A DNA stretch of 64,000 bases, from positions 50,048 to 114,047 of the forward strand of contig CALKJZ010000018.1 of NCBI GenBank assembly GCA_937995515.1, written 5' to 3'. Each line of letters begins with the position of its first letter. Position 1 is the first letter of the stretch. The notes under the pieces are model-generated. The model did no database searches. It worked only from the letters and a program-made list of their open reading frames with translations, and was not told the DNA's origin. Positions 47,291 through 57,619 of this stretch are shown here, in pieces. Origin of the DNA: an uncultured Sphingomonadaceae bacterium (lineage in GTDB: Bacteria > Pseudomonadota > Alphaproteobacteria > Sphingomonadales > Sphingomonadaceae). The position numbers and the translations under genes were made by a program.

Positions 47291-50176
47291 ATGCCCCAAT
47301 CCTACGCCGTCTCGCTGGCCGTGCTTGCCCTGCTGGTCGCGCCATGGCCGGCCGCGGCAGCCGGCGGCGAGGCAGGCGACAAGACCGCCGAGCCCGGGCA
47401 GGCCGATGTGCCCGGGCAGGCCGGAAGGCCGCGCGGCGCCGCCCCGCCCATCGACGACATGATGATGGACGAGGAAATCGTGGTGAGTGCCGGTCGGCCG
47501 CCCGGGCAGGTGATCGGCACCGTCCGGCCCGAGATCGAGCTGGGCCCGCGCGACATCCGCGCATTCGGCGCCTCCTCGCTCGCCGACCTCCTGCAGCAGC
47601 TGGGGCCGCAGCTGCAGAGCGGGGCAGGGCGGGGCGCCGGGCCGCCGCTCGTGCTGCTGAACGGCCAGCGGGTCTCGGGCTTCCGCGAGATCCGCAACTA
47701 TCCGCCCGAAGCCATCCTGCGCGTGGATATTCTGCCGGAGGAGGCGGCGCTTGCCTATGGCGCCCGGCCGAACCAGCGGGTGATCAACTTCGTGCTGCGA
47801 CCGCGCTTCCGCTCGGAGACGGCCGAAGCGCGCGCCGGTGCCACCACCGCCGGCGGCCGGGAAGAAGGCGAGGTGGAACTCAACCTGCTGCGCATCCGCT
47901 CCGGCGTGCGCATGAGCCTCGATGCCGAGCACCAGCGGGCAGCGCGCCTGCTCGAGTCCGAGCGCGCGGTGGCCGACCGCGCAGCCGGCCAGCCCTTCGC
48001 GGTTGGCGGCAACATCGTCTCGACGGTGCCCGGCGGCGAGATCGACCCGGCGCTCTCCGCGCTTGCCGGAGCGCGTGTCACGGTCGCGGCCGTCCCGTCG
48101 TCGGCCGCCTCCGCCGCGCCTGGCCTTGCCGATTTCGTGCCCGGCGCCGGCCGGCCCGCCGCAACCGACCAGCGCGATGTGCGCACCCTCCTGCCCGAGA
48201 CCCGCCGCACGGTCCTCGGCGGCACCATCGCCGGGCAGATCGGGGGCGGCACCGGCGCCTCGCTCAACGGCCGGCTGGAACTGGGAAGCAGTCTGTCGCT
48301 TCTCGGCCTTGCGCCTGCCGCACTGGTCGTGCCGGCCGGCAATCCCTTCTCGCCCTTTGCCGCCGATGTCGCGCTGCTGCGGCTGGACCCGGCGCGGCCT
48401 CTTGTCCGCCAGAGCGACACGGCGAATGCGCGCCTCGGCGTTGCGCTCGATGGCCGGCTCGGCGGGTGGCGCTGGTCGTTCACCGGTTCGTTCGAGCACG
48501 ACCGGGCCGATACGCTGACCGACCGGCGGCTGGAGGTGGCGGCCGTGCAGCAGCGGCTGCGCGATGGCGACCCGGACCTGAACCCGTTTGGCCCGGCGGT
48601 GCTCGGCTCGCCTGCCGCGCAGGCGCTCGCGCGCAGCCGCGCCGACACGCTGGGCGGCGAGCTGGTTCTGAACGGCGGCCTGTTCCGCCTGCCTGCGGGC
48701 GAGGTGAGCGCGTCGCTCAAGGCCGGCGGCGAGACCCGGCGGATCGCCTCGGATGCCGTGCGCGAGGGCGAGGTTTCCCGCACTCGGCTGGGGCGCGACG
48801 CAGGGCGCGCGCAGGCGAGCCTCGATCTGCCGCTTGCCTCTCGCCGCGAGGGGGTGCTGGAGGCGCTCGGCAACCTCACGCTCAATGCCAATCTGGCGGC
48901 GGAGACCCTCTCCGATTTTGGCACGCTCCTCACGTTCGGCGGCGGGCTGAACTGGTCGCCCGGGAGGCCGCTTGCAATCAACGCCTCCTGGTCGCGCGAG
49001 GAGGGAGCACCCACCATCGGCCAGCTCGGCAACCCGCCTGTTGAAACACCCAATGTGCGGGTGTTCGACCAGCTGACCGGTGAAACCGTGGACGTAACCC
49101 GGCTGGATGGCGGCAACCCCGACCTCCTGGCCGACCGCCGCGACGTGCTGCGGGTCGGCCTTTCGCTGCGGCCGTTCGAGAGGCGCAATCTCACGCTTTC
49201 GGCCACCTATGTCGGAAGCCGCCTGGAGAATCCGGTCAATGCCCTGCCCGCACTCTCGCCCGAGATCGAGGCGGCCTTTCCCGACCGGTTCGTGCGCGAT
49301 TCCACCGGCAGGCTCGTCCGGATCGATGCCCGCCCGGTCAACTTCGAACGCGCAGACCGCGAAGAAATCCGTTATGGCTTCAGCCTGTTCCAGCAGCTTC
49401 CTCCAACGAGGGCCGAGCGTGCCCGCACCGAGGCGCTGCGCGCGGAGATCCTGCGCCGCCGCGAGGCCGCCGAGGCGGCAGCGCGCCGCGAGGGCGGCGA
49501 GGCAGCGGGCACGCCGCCCGCAGCTGGCGCCCTCCCGTCCGGGTCAACGGCCGGCGGAGCCCCGGGCGGGATCGGTGTCCCAGGCGGGGTTAGTGTCCCG
49601 GGCGGGTTCGGCGGCGGCGGCCGCGGCGGTCCGCCGCCCGGGGTCGGGCCGGGCGGGGGGCTGCAGCTGTCGCTCTTTCATACCGTGCGCCTGAGGGAGG
49701 TCATCCTCGTCCGCGAGGGCGTGCCGGTGCTCGACCTGCTCGACGGGTCGGCCGTGGGCGACCGGGGCGGCCAGCCGCGGCATGAGGTGCAGCTGCGTGC
49801 CGGGCTCAACCGGGGTGGGCTTGGGGCGCGGGTGGATCTGAACTGGCAGAGCGGAACCGAAGTCCGGGTCAATCCGTCGGGCGGAGTCTCGCCGGGGGAT
49901 CTCCTCTGGTCGAGCCTTGGCACGGTGAACCTGCGCCTGTTTGTCGATCTTGGCCAGGCCACCGGGCGGGGATTTACGGACCCATGGCTGCGCGGGCTGC
50001 GCGTGACGCTGCGGGTGGACAATCTCTTCGATGCAAGGCCACAGGTTGAAAGCCGGCTGGGCGAGACACCCGCGGGGCTCGAACCCGACAGGCTCGACCC
50101 GGCCGGGCGGCGGGTTCTCCTTTCGGTCCGCAAGCTGTTCGTGCCGGTGCCGGCCTTCCTGCGCCGCCCGGCCTGA
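47291..50176 (+). CDS. TonB-dependent receptor-like outer membrane protein with Gly/Pro-rich insert
   Basis: Signal peptide; plug-like SSLADLLQQLGPQLQ..GPPLVLLNGQRVSGFREIRNYPPEAILRVDILPEEAALAYG; beta-rich C-terminus. Confidence 0.85.
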   Translation: MPQSYAVSLAVLALLVAPWPAAAAGGEAGDKTAEPGQADVPGQAGRPRGAAPPIDDMMMDEEIVVSAGRPPGQVIGTVRPEIELGPRDIRAFGASSLADLLQQLGPQLQSGAGRGAGPPLVLLNGQRVSGFREIRNYPPEAILRVDILPEEAALAYGARPNQRVINFVLRPRFRSETAEARAGATTAGGREEGEVELNLLRIRSGVRMSLDAEHQRAARLLESERAVADRAAGQPFAVGGNIVSTVPGGEIDPALSALAGARVTVAAVPSSAASAAPGLADFVPGAGRPAATDQRDVRTLLPETRRTVLGGTIAGQIGGGTGASLNGRLELGSSLSLLGLAPAALVVPAGNPFSPFAADVALLRLDPARPLVRQSDTANARLGVALDGRLGGWRWSFTGSFEHDRADTLTDRRLEVAAVQQRLRDGDPDLNPFGPAVLGSPAAQALARSRADTLGGELVLNGGLFRLPAGEVSASLKAGGETRRIASDAVREGEVSRTRLGRDAGRAQASLDLPLASRREGVLEALGNLTLNANLAAETLSDFGTLLTFGGGLNWSPGRPLAINASWSREEGAPTIGQLGNPPVETPNVRVFDQLTGETVDVTRLDGGNPDLLADRRDVLRVGLSLRPFERRNLTLSATYVGSRLENPVNALPALSPEIEAAFPDRFVRDSTGRLVRIDARPVNFERADREEIRYGFSLFQQLPPTRAERARTEALRAEILRRREAAEAAARREGGEAAGTPPAAGALPSGSTAGGAPGGIGVPGGVSVPGGFGGGGRGGPPPGVGPGGGLQLSLFHTVRLREVILVREGVPVLDLLDGSAVGDRGGQPRHEVQLRAGLNRGGLGARVDLNWQSGTEVRVNPSGGVSPGDLLWSSLGTVNLRLFVDLGQATGRGFTDPWLRGLRVTLRVDNLFDARPQVESRLGETPAGLEPDRLDPAGRRVLLSVRKLFVPVPAFLRRPA

Positions 50177-50181
50177 GCCGC

Positions 50182-51327
50182 TCAGGCCGCCTCGGCGGAG
50201 ATCGCCTCCTCGATCCGGCCGAAGTGGAAGTCGGCATCGCCAAAGGCCGATTCCAGCATCGTCAGCCGCTTGAAATAATGGCCCGCGGCGAGCTCGTTGG
50301 TAATCCCGATTCCCCCGTGGATCTGCACGGCCGACTGGCCGAGGAAGCGGGCTCCGCGCGCGATCCGGGCCTTGGCCTGCGAGACGGCCCGCGCCCGCTC
50401 GGGCGCCGGCAGGCCGAGCTTCAATGTCGCCATGTAGGTGAGCGAGACCGCCTGCTCGACCTCCATGAACATGTCGACCAGCCGGTGCTGGATCACCTGG
50501 AACTTTCCGATCGGCTGCCCGAACTGGGTGCGCTGCCGCGCATAGTCGAGCGTCAGCTCGTGGAGCCGGCGCATGGTGCCGGCCGCTTCCGCGCAGGTGG
50601 CCGCCGCGGCCCGGTCGAACAGCTCTTCCAGAAGCGGCAGGGCATGGCCTTCGGCGCCGATCAGCGCGTCGGCACCGGCCTTGGCATTCTCGAAGCTCAG
50701 TTCCGAGGCGAGGTGGCCATCGACCGTCAGATAGTCTCGCCGCGCGATTCCGGGCGCATCAGCCGGCACGAGGAGCAGCGAGACACCGGCCGCCTCGTCG
50801 TCGGTCCCGCCGGTGCGCGCGCTCACGAGGAAGTGGGTGGCATAGGGGGCACCGATCACCACCGCCTTTTCGCCCGAGAGCGCCCAGCCCGCCCCATCGG
50901 CCGAGGCGCGCGTGCGGAGGTTGGCAATGTTGTAGCGGGCCTGGCGCTCGGCCCAGGCAAAGGCGATGATGATGTCGCCGGAGATGATCCCCGGGATAAG
51001 CGAATCGCCAAGCGGTCCGCCGGCAAGCTCGAGCGCGCCGCCGCCGATCACCACCGTGGGCAGATAGGGCTCGCAGGCGATCGCCCGGCCCAGCTCTTCC
51101 ATGATCACCATCGAGTCGACCGGCCCGCCACCGAAGCCGCCGTGCCGCTCCGCAAAGGGCGCACCAAGGATTCCAAGCTCGGTTGCAAGCGCTTTCCAGA
51201 TGCCCGGATCGCGCCGTACCGGCGAGGCCAGCATGGCCTGCCGCCGGTCGAAATCATAGGCCTCTGCCAGATAGCGGCGCAGCGTGTCGCGCAGCATCGA
51301 TTGCGTTTCGCTGAAGTTGAAATCCAC
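50182..51327 (-). CDS. Acyl-CoA dehydrogenase
   Basis: MDFNFSETQSMLRDTLRRYLAEAYDFDRR; RQRTQFGQPIGKFQVIQHRLVDM; QIHGGIGITNEL. Confidence 0.95.
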   Translation of the reverse strand: MDFNFSETQSMLRDTLRRYLAEAYDFDRRQAMLASPVRRDPGIWKALATELGILGAPFAERHGGFGGGPVDSMVIMEELGRAIACEPYLPTVVIGGGALELAGGPLGDSLIPGIISGDIIIAFAWAERQARYNIANLRTRASADGAGWALSGEKAVVIGAPYATHFLVSARTGGTDDEAAGVSLLLVPADAPGIARRDYLTVDGHLASELSFENAKAGADALIGAEGHALPLLEELFDRAAAATCAEAAGTMRRLHELTLDYARQRTQFGQPIGKFQVIQHRLVDMFMEVEQAVSLTYMATLKLGLPAPERARAVSQAKARIARGARFLGQSAVQIHGGIGITNELAAGHYFKRLTMLESAFGDADFHFGRIEEAISAEAA

Positions 51328-51453
51328 CCCGTCCTCCCCTTGTGTGGCCCTCTTCCCGATCGTGCGGCGCTCTTTTTGCGGCCCGTGCGCGGGGCCGCTT
51401 CAGGCCCCGGCTCTGGCCGGGCCCGCAGCTGCGTGGCGGGCACCTCGAGCCTC

Positions 51454-52650
51454 CTAGAGGCCCAGCACCATCTTGGCGATGATGTTGCGCTGGATCTCGT
51501 TGGAACCTCCGTAGATCGAGGTCTTGCGCATGTTGAAATAGGTGGGTGCGGCACGATGGGCAAAGCCGGGCCCGATCGGATATTCGTTGTGCCCCTCGGG
51601 AAAGGTGCGGAAATAGGGCGCGGCATAGTGGCCGGCGGCCTCGAGGGTCAGCTCGGTCAGCCGCTGCTGGATTTCCGTGCCCTTGATCTTGAGGAGGGAT
51701 GATTCGGGCCCCGGCCCACGACCCGATGCCTCGCTGGCAAGCGTGCGAAGCTCGGTATATTCGAGCGCTGCAAGATCGACTTCCACCTCGGCCAGCTTGC
51801 GGCGGAAGAAGGGGTTGCGGATGAGCGGCTGCCCGTGGCTGTCGGGTTCGGCCGCGGCCAGCCCCTTCAGCCGCTCGAGCCCGCGCTTGGAGCGCGCGAC
51901 CCCGGCAATGCCGGTGCGCTCGTGGGCCAGCAGGAACTTCGCACAGGTCCAGCCCCGGTTTTCCTCATAAACCCGGTTTTCCACCGGCACGCGCACATTC
52001 TCGAGCCACACCTCGTTGACCTCGTGCTCGCCGCCCAGCGTGATGATGGGGCGCACCGTGATGCCGGGCGACTTCATGTCGATGAGGAGGAACGAGATGC
52101 CCTCCTGGGGCTTTGCCGCCGGGTCGGTGCGGACGAGAAAGAAGCCCCAGTCGGCGTGCTGGGCGAGCGTCGTCCACGTCTTCTGGCCGTTCACGATGTA
52201 ATGGTCGCCGTCGCGCTCGGCGCGGGTCCTAAGCGAGGCGAGATCGGAGCCGGCACCGGGCTCGGAATAGCCCTGGCACCACCAGTCCTCGCCGGAGAGG
52301 ATCCGCGGCAGGAAGCGGGCCTTCTGCGCATCCGTGCCGAAGGTGTAGATGACAGGGCCAACCATGTTGATGCCAAATGGCAGCACGGGCACGGTATCGG
52401 CGCGCGCCAGCTCTTCCGAGAAGATGTAGCGCTGCGTCGCGTTCCAGCCCGGGCCGCCATACTCCTTGGGCCAGGCGGGTGCGACCCAGCCCCTCGCGTG
52501 GAGCACGCGGTGCCAGAGCAGATAGTCCTCCCGCCCGAGCTCCTCGCCCAAGTCTTGCTTGCCGCGCAGCGCCGCCGGGTAGTTCTCCGCGATGAACGCG
52601 CGCACCTCGTCGCGGAATGCCAGTTCGTCGCTGCTGAATGCCAAATCCAT
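51454..52650 (-). CDS. Acyl-CoA dehydrogenase
   Basis: MDLAFSSDELAFRDEVRAFIAENYP; WCQGYSEPGAGSDLASLRTRAERDGDHYIVNGQKTWTTLAQHADW; IYGGSNEIQRNIIAKMVLGL. Confidence 0.95.
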   Translation of the reverse strand: MDLAFSSDELAFRDEVRAFIAENYPAALRGKQDLGEELGREDYLLWHRVLHARGWVAPAWPKEYGGPGWNATQRYIFSEELARADTVPVLPFGINMVGPVIYTFGTDAQKARFLPRILSGEDWWCQGYSEPGAGSDLASLRTRAERDGDHYIVNGQKTWTTLAQHADWGFFLVRTDPAAKPQEGISFLLIDMKSPGITVRPIITLGGEHEVNEVWLENVRVPVENRVYEENRGWTCAKFLLAHERTGIAGVARSKRGLERLKGLAAAEPDSHGQPLIRNPFFRRKLAEVEVDLAALEYTELRTLASEASGRGPGPESSLLKIKGTEIQQRLTELTLEAAGHYAAPYFRTFPEGHNEYPIGPGFAHRAAPTYFNMRKTSIYGGSNEIQRNIIAKMVLGL

Positions 52651-52741
52651 CGGGCCCTCTCCTTGTGGACGTTGTGCTATCAGGCCTCCTTCCCCTGGCC
52701 AAGCTGGCACAATGGCGCAACTTCGCTAAGGAGATGGGCTG

Positions 52742-53407
52742 ATGTGGCGCCTGCACCAGTTCCCGCTCTGCCCCTTTTCGCGCGCCGTGCGCTTCGGGCT
52801 TGCGGAAAAGGGCGAGGTGGTGGAGCTGGTCGAGGCGCGTCCATGGGAGCGGCCGGACCAGCTGTTCGCGCTCAATCCCGCCTGCCAGACGCCCGCGCTC
52901 GAGAATGGCGCACTCGTGCTTGCCGACAGCACGGCGATCCTCGAATATGTGGAGGAGACGATCGAGCGCCCGCCGATCATTGGCGCATCGGCAGCCGAGC
53001 GGGCCGAGGCACGGCGGCTGGCGGCATGGTTCAAAGAGCGCTTCTATGCCGAGGTGACGGCGCCCCTCCTGTCGGAGCGGCTTATCAAGCGGATTGTCAC
53101 CCGCGAGATGCCCGATGGCCGGGTGCTGCGCAGCGCCGCCCGCGCCGCCGAAACCCACCTCCAGTATGTGGAATATCTGCTCGACCACAACCGCTGGCTG
53201 GCCGGCCCCACCTTCTCGATCGCCGACATTCACGCAGCCGCGCAGATTTCGGTTGCCGACTATCTTTCGGGCGTGGACTGGGCCGGCCACGCCCAGGCCA
53301 AGATGTGGTACTCGGCGCTGAAATCCCGCCCCAGCTTCCGGGCGATGCTGGCCGACCGGATGGAGGGCGTGCGCCCGCCGGCGCATTATGACAAGCTCGA
53401 TTTCTGA
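52742..53407 (+). CDS. Glutathione S-transferase family protein
   Basis: [69 protein letters not shown]. Confidence 0.93.
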   Translation: MWRLHQFPLCPFSRAVRFGLAEKGEVVELVEARPWERPDQLFALNPACQTPALENGALVLADSTAILEYVEETIERPPIIGASAAERAEARRLAAWFKERFYAEVTAPLLSERLIKRIVTREMPDGRVLRSAARAAETHLQYVEYLLDHNRWLAGPTFSIADIHAAAQISVADYLSGVDWAGHAQAKMWYSALKSRPSFRAMLADRMEGVRPPAHYDKLDF

Positions 53408-54485
53408 CCATTCCCGGCTCGCGGACGATCTGCGGCGCGAGGCCGAACGCCTGGGCTTTGCAGCCTTCGGCATCTGCCCGGCCGGAGCCGCACCCCGCGC
53501 GGCGGCACGGCTCGAGGCCTGGCTTCGGGCCGGCATGCACGGGCAGATGCTCTGGATGGAACGGCCCGAGCGGGCAAGCCCGCAGGCGCTCTGGCCGGAC
53601 GTGCGCTCGGTGATCGTCCTCGGTCTTGCCTATACCCCGTCGGTCGATCCGTTCCGCCACCGCCATGCCGCCGATATCGGAACCATCTCGGTCTATGCAC
53701 TCGGCGCCGACTATCACGCGGTGGTAAGGAAGCGGGCGAAGGCGCTGGCGCGCTGGCTGGTGGCGCGCACGCCCCATGCACTCAAGGTCTTTGTCGATAC
53801 CGCGCCGGTGATGGAAAAGCCGCTCGCCGAGGCGGCCGGGCTGGGCTGGCAGGGCAAACACTCCAACCTTGTCTCAAGAAAACACGGCAACTGGCTGTTT
53901 CTATCTGTAATATATACCGAACTTGCGCTGCCGCCGACGACCGACCGCAGCGCCGTGGGCGCATGCGGGCGCTGCACCCGCTGCATCGACGCCTGCCCCA
54001 CGGGCGCGATCGTCGCCGAAGGGGTCGTCGATGCGCGGCTGTGCATCTCCTATCTCACGATCGAGCACAGGGGCCCGGTGCCCGAGCATCTGCGGCCGCT
54101 GCTTGGCAACCGGATCTATGGCTGTGACGACTGCCTTGCCGTGTGCCCCTGGAACCGCTTTGCCCATGTGCCGGCAGACCCGGCGCTGGCGCCGCGCGAG
54201 GCCCTGGTGGCGCCGCGCCTTGCCGGGCTTCTGGCGCTCGACGACGCCGGCTTTCGCGCCCTGTTCCGTGGCTCCCCGATCAGGCGCATCGGCCGCAACA
54301 GGTTTGTGCGCAACTGCCTTTATGCAAGCGGCAACAGCGGGATGGCGGAGCTTCTTGCGCCCGTGCGGCGCCTGCTCCTCGATCCGGATCCGGCGGTGGC
54401 GGATGCCGCGCGCTGGGCGGCCGCGCGGCTCGCCGGAGCCGAAGCCGCGCTCAGTCCCAGCGCGCCTCTGGCGGCAGGCTCATGA
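53388..54485 (+). CDS. queG: Epoxyqueuosine reductase QueG
   Basis: [16 protein letters not shown] and [11 protein letters not shown] 4Fe-4S motifs; [19 protein letters not shown]. Confidence 0.96.
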   Translation: MTSSISDHSRLADDLRREAERLGFAAFGICPAGAAPRAAARLEAWLRAGMHGQMLWMERPERASPQALWPDVRSVIVLGLAYTPSVDPFRHRHAADIGTISVYALGADYHAVVRKRAKALARWLVARTPHALKVFVDTAPVMEKPLAEAAGLGWQGKHSNLVSRKHGNWLFLSVIYTELALPPTTDRSAVGACGRCTRCIDACPTGAIVAEGVVDARLCISYLTIEHRGPVPEHLRPLLGNRIYGCDDCLAVCPWNRFAHVPADPALAPREALVAPRLAGLLALDDAGFRALFRGSPIRRIGRNRFVRNCLYASGNSGMAELLAPVRRLLLDPDPAVADAARWAAARLAGAEAALSPSAPLAAGS

Positions 54486-55347
54486 GGATGGCGTCGATGT
54501 TGCCCCCGGTCTTCAGGCCGAACAGCGTGCCCCGGTCGTAGACGAGGTTGAACTCGGCATAGAGGCCGCGGTAGCGCAGCAGCGCCAGCCGCTCGTCCGC
54601 GGTCCAGGGTGTTGCCATGCGCCGGCGCACGATCTCCGGGAAGGCGGCGAGAAAGGCCTCGCCCACGTCGCGCGTATAGGCGAAGTGCGCCTCGAAGCCG
54701 GCTTCGTCGTTGAACTCCAGCCAGTCGTAGAAGATGCCGCCCACGCCGCGCGCGCGGTTGCGGTGGCGGTTAAAGAAATATTCGTCGCACCAGGCCGAAT
54801 GCCGCGCCCAATGGTCCGGATGGTGGCGGTCGCAGGCCGCCTTCAGATGCGCCTTGAAGCTCGCCTCGTCCTCCGCGCGGGGCAGGGCGGGGTTGAGATC
54901 CGCGCCGCCGCCAAACCAGCGCCTGGTGGTGGCGAGCATCCGCGTGTTCATGTGCACGGCCGGCACATGCGGGTTGGCCATGTGCGCAACGAGGCTGATG
55001 CCGGTGGCGAAGAAGCGCGGATCCTCTTCCGCGCCGGGGATCGATGCTGCGAAATCCGGGCTGAACTGGCCGAAGACGGTCGAGCAGTTGACCCCCACCT
55101 TCTCGAAGACCCGGCCCTTCATCACCGCCATCACCCCGCCGCCGCCCGGCCTGCCGCTGTGGTCGGTCCGCTCCCATGCGGTGCGGACGAACCGGCCCGG
55201 CGACCGGGGCGCGTCGGGAAGGGCGGGGAGCTCCGAGCCTTCGTCTTCCAGCGCCTCGAACGCGGCGCAAATGCGGTCGCGGAGCGCCTGGAACCAGCGT
55301 TCGGCAGCAAGCTGCTGCGGGTCGGGGGTGAAATGCGCGTCGGCCAT
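54451..55347 (-). CDS. hemF: Oxygen-dependent coproporphyrinogen III oxidase
   Basis: [68 protein letters not shown]. Confidence 0.97.
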   Translation of the reverse strand: MADAHFTPDPQQLAAERWFQALRDRICAAFEALEDEGSELPALPDAPRSPGRFVRTAWERTDHSGRPGGGGVMAVMKGRVFEKVGVNCSTVFGQFSPDFAASIPGAEEDPRFFATGISLVAHMANPHVPAVHMNTRMLATTRRWFGGGADLNPALPRAEDEASFKAHLKAACDRHHPDHWARHSAWCDEYFFNRHRNRARGVGGIFYDWLEFNDEAGFEAHFAYTRDVGEAFLAAFPEIVRRRMATPWTADERLALLRYRGLYAEFNLVYDRGTLFGLKTGGNIDAILMSLPPEARWD

Positions 55348-55399
55348 ACGGCATCTTGCCCGGCTCCGGGAAAGGCTTCAAGGAGCCCTTCGTGGGAGG

Positions 55400-56311
55400 A
55401 TGGCAGCCATGCAGATCCTGCGCACCCCCGAGGATCGGTTTTCCGGCCTCGAGGACTGGCCGTTCGCGCCGCACCATGTCGACATCACCGACCCGAGGCT
55501 CGGGACGCTGCGGGTCGCCCATGCGGAAGCCGGGCCCGCCGGGGGGCCGGTCGTCCTTTGCCTCCACGGCGAGCCGACCTGGTCCTATCTCTACCGGCGC
55601 ATGCTGCCACCGCTGGCTGCCGCCGGGTTTCGCGCCATCGCGCCCGATCTCGTCGGCTTCGGCCGGTCCGACAAGCCGGCCGGCCGCGAGGCGTTCAGCT
55701 ATGCCGCCCATGTGCACTGGCTCGTGCAATGGTTCGACCGGCTCGACCTCCACCGCGTGACCCTGTTCTGCCAGGACTGGGGCGGGCTTCTGGGCCTGCG
55801 GCTGGTGGCAGCACGGCCAGACCGCTTTGCCCGGGTTGCGGTTGCCAACACCTGGCTTCCGACCGGCGAGCCGCCTTCCGAGGCGTTTCTGGCCTGGCAG
55901 GCCTACAGCCAGCGCGTACCCCTGTTCGACTGCGGCTGGATCGTGAACGGCGGAACTGCGCGCGGCATCAGCGCCAGCGCGAAGGCCGCCTACGATGCGC
56001 CCTTTCCCGACGAGCGCTTCAAGGCCGGCGCGCGCGCCTTCCCGATGCTCGTGCCCACGAGCCCCACGATGGAGGGCGCAGCCGAAAACCGCAAGGCGTG
56101 GGTGGTCCTCGAGCAGTGGACGAAGCCGTTCCTCACGCTCTTCGGCGATTCGGACCCGGTCACGGCGGGGGCCGAGCGCGCCTTCCAGGCCCGCGTTCCG
56201 GGCGCGCGCGGCCAGCCGCACCGCCTCATGCAGCGCGCCGGGCATTTCCTGCAGGAGGATGTGGGGCCCGAGCTCGCCGAGGCCCTCATCGGCTGGTGTG
56301 GCCAGTCCTGA
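55400..56311 (+). CDS. Haloalkane dehalogenase (DhlA/DhmA-type alpha/beta hydrolase)
   Basis: LCLHGEPTWSYLYRRMLPPLAAAGFRAIAPDLVGFGRSDKP; nucleophile FCQDWGGLLGLR; start 55400 or 55409. Confidence 0.85.
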   Translation: MAAMQILRTPEDRFSGLEDWPFAPHHVDITDPRLGTLRVAHAEAGPAGGPVVLCLHGEPTWSYLYRRMLPPLAAAGFRAIAPDLVGFGRSDKPAGREAFSYAAHVHWLVQWFDRLDLHRVTLFCQDWGGLLGLRLVAARPDRFARVAVANTWLPTGEPPSEAFLAWQAYSQRVPLFDCGWIVNGGTARGISASAKAAYDAPFPDERFKAGARAFPMLVPTSPTMEGAAENRKAWVVLEQWTKPFLTLFGDSDPVTAGAERAFQARVPGARGQPHRLMQRAGHFLQEDVGPELAEALIGWCGQS

Positions 56312-56363
56312 GCGGAGAAACGGTTGACACGCCGGAGCGGCAGACCTAGCTGCCGGCTTCCAC

Positions 56364-56440
56364 GCGGGTGTAGCTCAGTCGGTTAGAGCGCCGGCCTGTC
56401 ACGCCGGAGGTCGCGGGTTCGAGCCCCGTCACTCGCGCCA
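56364..56440 (+). tRNA. tRNA-Asp (GTC)
   Basis: GCGGGTG TA GCTC..GAGC, anticodon loop CTGTCAC, T-arm GGTTCGAGC, CACTCGC acceptor, encoded CCA. Confidence 0.95.
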
Positions 56441-56826
56441 TCTGGAGGCTGGCCGGCTGCACCCTCGCGATCGCAGGGTCCCCCGCGCCCGCGTCGGTGG
56501 GGGCCCGACGCGGTTCCGGCATCCGCCCGCAGCCGGTCCCACGCGCGCAACTCGTGGGCGATCGAGGCTTCGACCAGCCTGTCCCACAGCGCGTGCAGCA
56601 GGGCCGGATCCAGCCCGAGCCGCGTGCCTTCGCGGAGCACATTGGCAAGCACCTCGCGCTTGCGCGCCTCGTCGCGCACGCTCGCGCGGCACGGCTTGAT
56701 GCGGGCCGCCGCATCCATGAACGCGAACCGCTCGGCAAGGAGCGCAACAAGCGCCCGGTCGATGGCATCGACCCCGGCCCGCACTTCGGTCATGGTGGTG
56801 GCCCGCTCAGGTTCGATCCGGCTCAT
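56383..56826 (-). CDS. Chorismate mutase
   Basis: VRAGVDAIDRALVALLAERFAFMDAAARIKPCRASVRDEARKREVLANVLREG...LHALWDRLVEASIAHE; C-terminal tail runs antisense into tRNA-Asp. Confidence 0.85.
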   Translation of the reverse strand: MSRIEPERATTMTEVRAGVDAIDRALVALLAERFAFMDAAARIKPCRASVRDEARKREVLANVLREGTRLGLDPALLHALWDRLVEASIAHELRAWDRLRADAGTASGPHRRGRGGPCDREGAAGQPPDGASDGARTRDLRRDRPAL

Positions 56827-57041
56827 GGGCGGTGGCCCGTGCGCCCCGTCTCGATCCAGATGAGCACCGGGCGCATGGGAAAGACCCACGCGACCCCGAG
56901 GACCAGCCAGATGGGCGCCTGCAGGAGCGGGTGCAACCCGAGGACCGGTTCGGCAAGCCACGCGACAACGAGCGCGTAGACCGCAAGGAACAGGAGGAGG
57001 CCGAGGATTCCAAGGGGGCGGCGCAGGCTCATGGCGCCCAT
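56823..57041 (-). CDS. DUF2842-like small membrane protein
   Basis: 72 aa, two TM helices ILGLLLFLAVYALVVAWLAE and APIWLVLGVAWVFPMRPVLIWIETGR. Confidence 0.75.
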   Translation of the reverse strand: MGAMSLRRPLGILGLLLFLAVYALVVAWLAEPVLGLHPLLQAPIWLVLGVAWVFPMRPVLIWIETGRTGHRP

Positions 57042-57619
57042 CTAGGCGCCGCAGGCGTCCAGTAAAAGCGTGACGGGGTCGCAATTGCGTCAAGCGGCTG
57101 GTCGTGCGGCGCCACCGGCACCTGCGGGCGGATCTGCATGTCCCATGCGATGCCGATCGCAAGGACTGGCCCGGCCGCGCGGAGGGTGGCGAGCGTGCGG
57201 TCGTAGTGCCCGCCGCCCTGCCCGAGCCGATGGCCCGACGGATCGACAGCAAGAAGCGGCACCAGCACCACGTCGGGCCGCGCTTCGGGAAGGCCCGGAT
57301 CCGGCTCGGGGATGCCGCGATGCCCGGGCCGAAGCCCGTCCGGGCCGGCGAGGTGGAAGGAGAGGGGGGCAGCCCCGGCCACACGCGGGAAGGCCAGCCG
57401 CCAGCCGGCCAGCCGGGCTGCCTGCGCGGCCGGCTCGGGGCTGCATTCGTCTCCCACGGCAGCATAGCAGCCGAGGATTCCGCCCGTTCCGGGCAGGTGG
57501 GCAAGCAGCCGCCCTGCAAGCGCCCGCTCGAGCGCGCGGCGCACCGGCAGGGCGATGGTGCCGGCAAGGGCGGCCCGCGCATCGCGCATCTCGCGCCGCA
57601 GGGACCGCCGGCTCGTCAT
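57029..57619 (-). CDS. 5-formyltetrahydrofolate cyclo-ligase
   Basis: LRREMRDARAAL; VLVPLLAVDPSGHRLGQGGGHYDRTLA; next to the zapA/6S RNA locus. Confidence 0.94.
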   Translation of the reverse strand: MTSRRSLRREMRDARAALAGTIALPVRRALERALAGRLLAHLPGTGGILGCYAAVGDECSPEPAAQAARLAGWRLAFPRVAGAAPLSFHLAGPDGLRPGHRGIPEPDPGLPEARPDVVLVPLLAVDPSGHRLGQGGGHYDRTLATLRAAGPVLAIGIAWDMQIRPQVPVAPHDQPLDAIATPSRFYWTPAAPRWAP

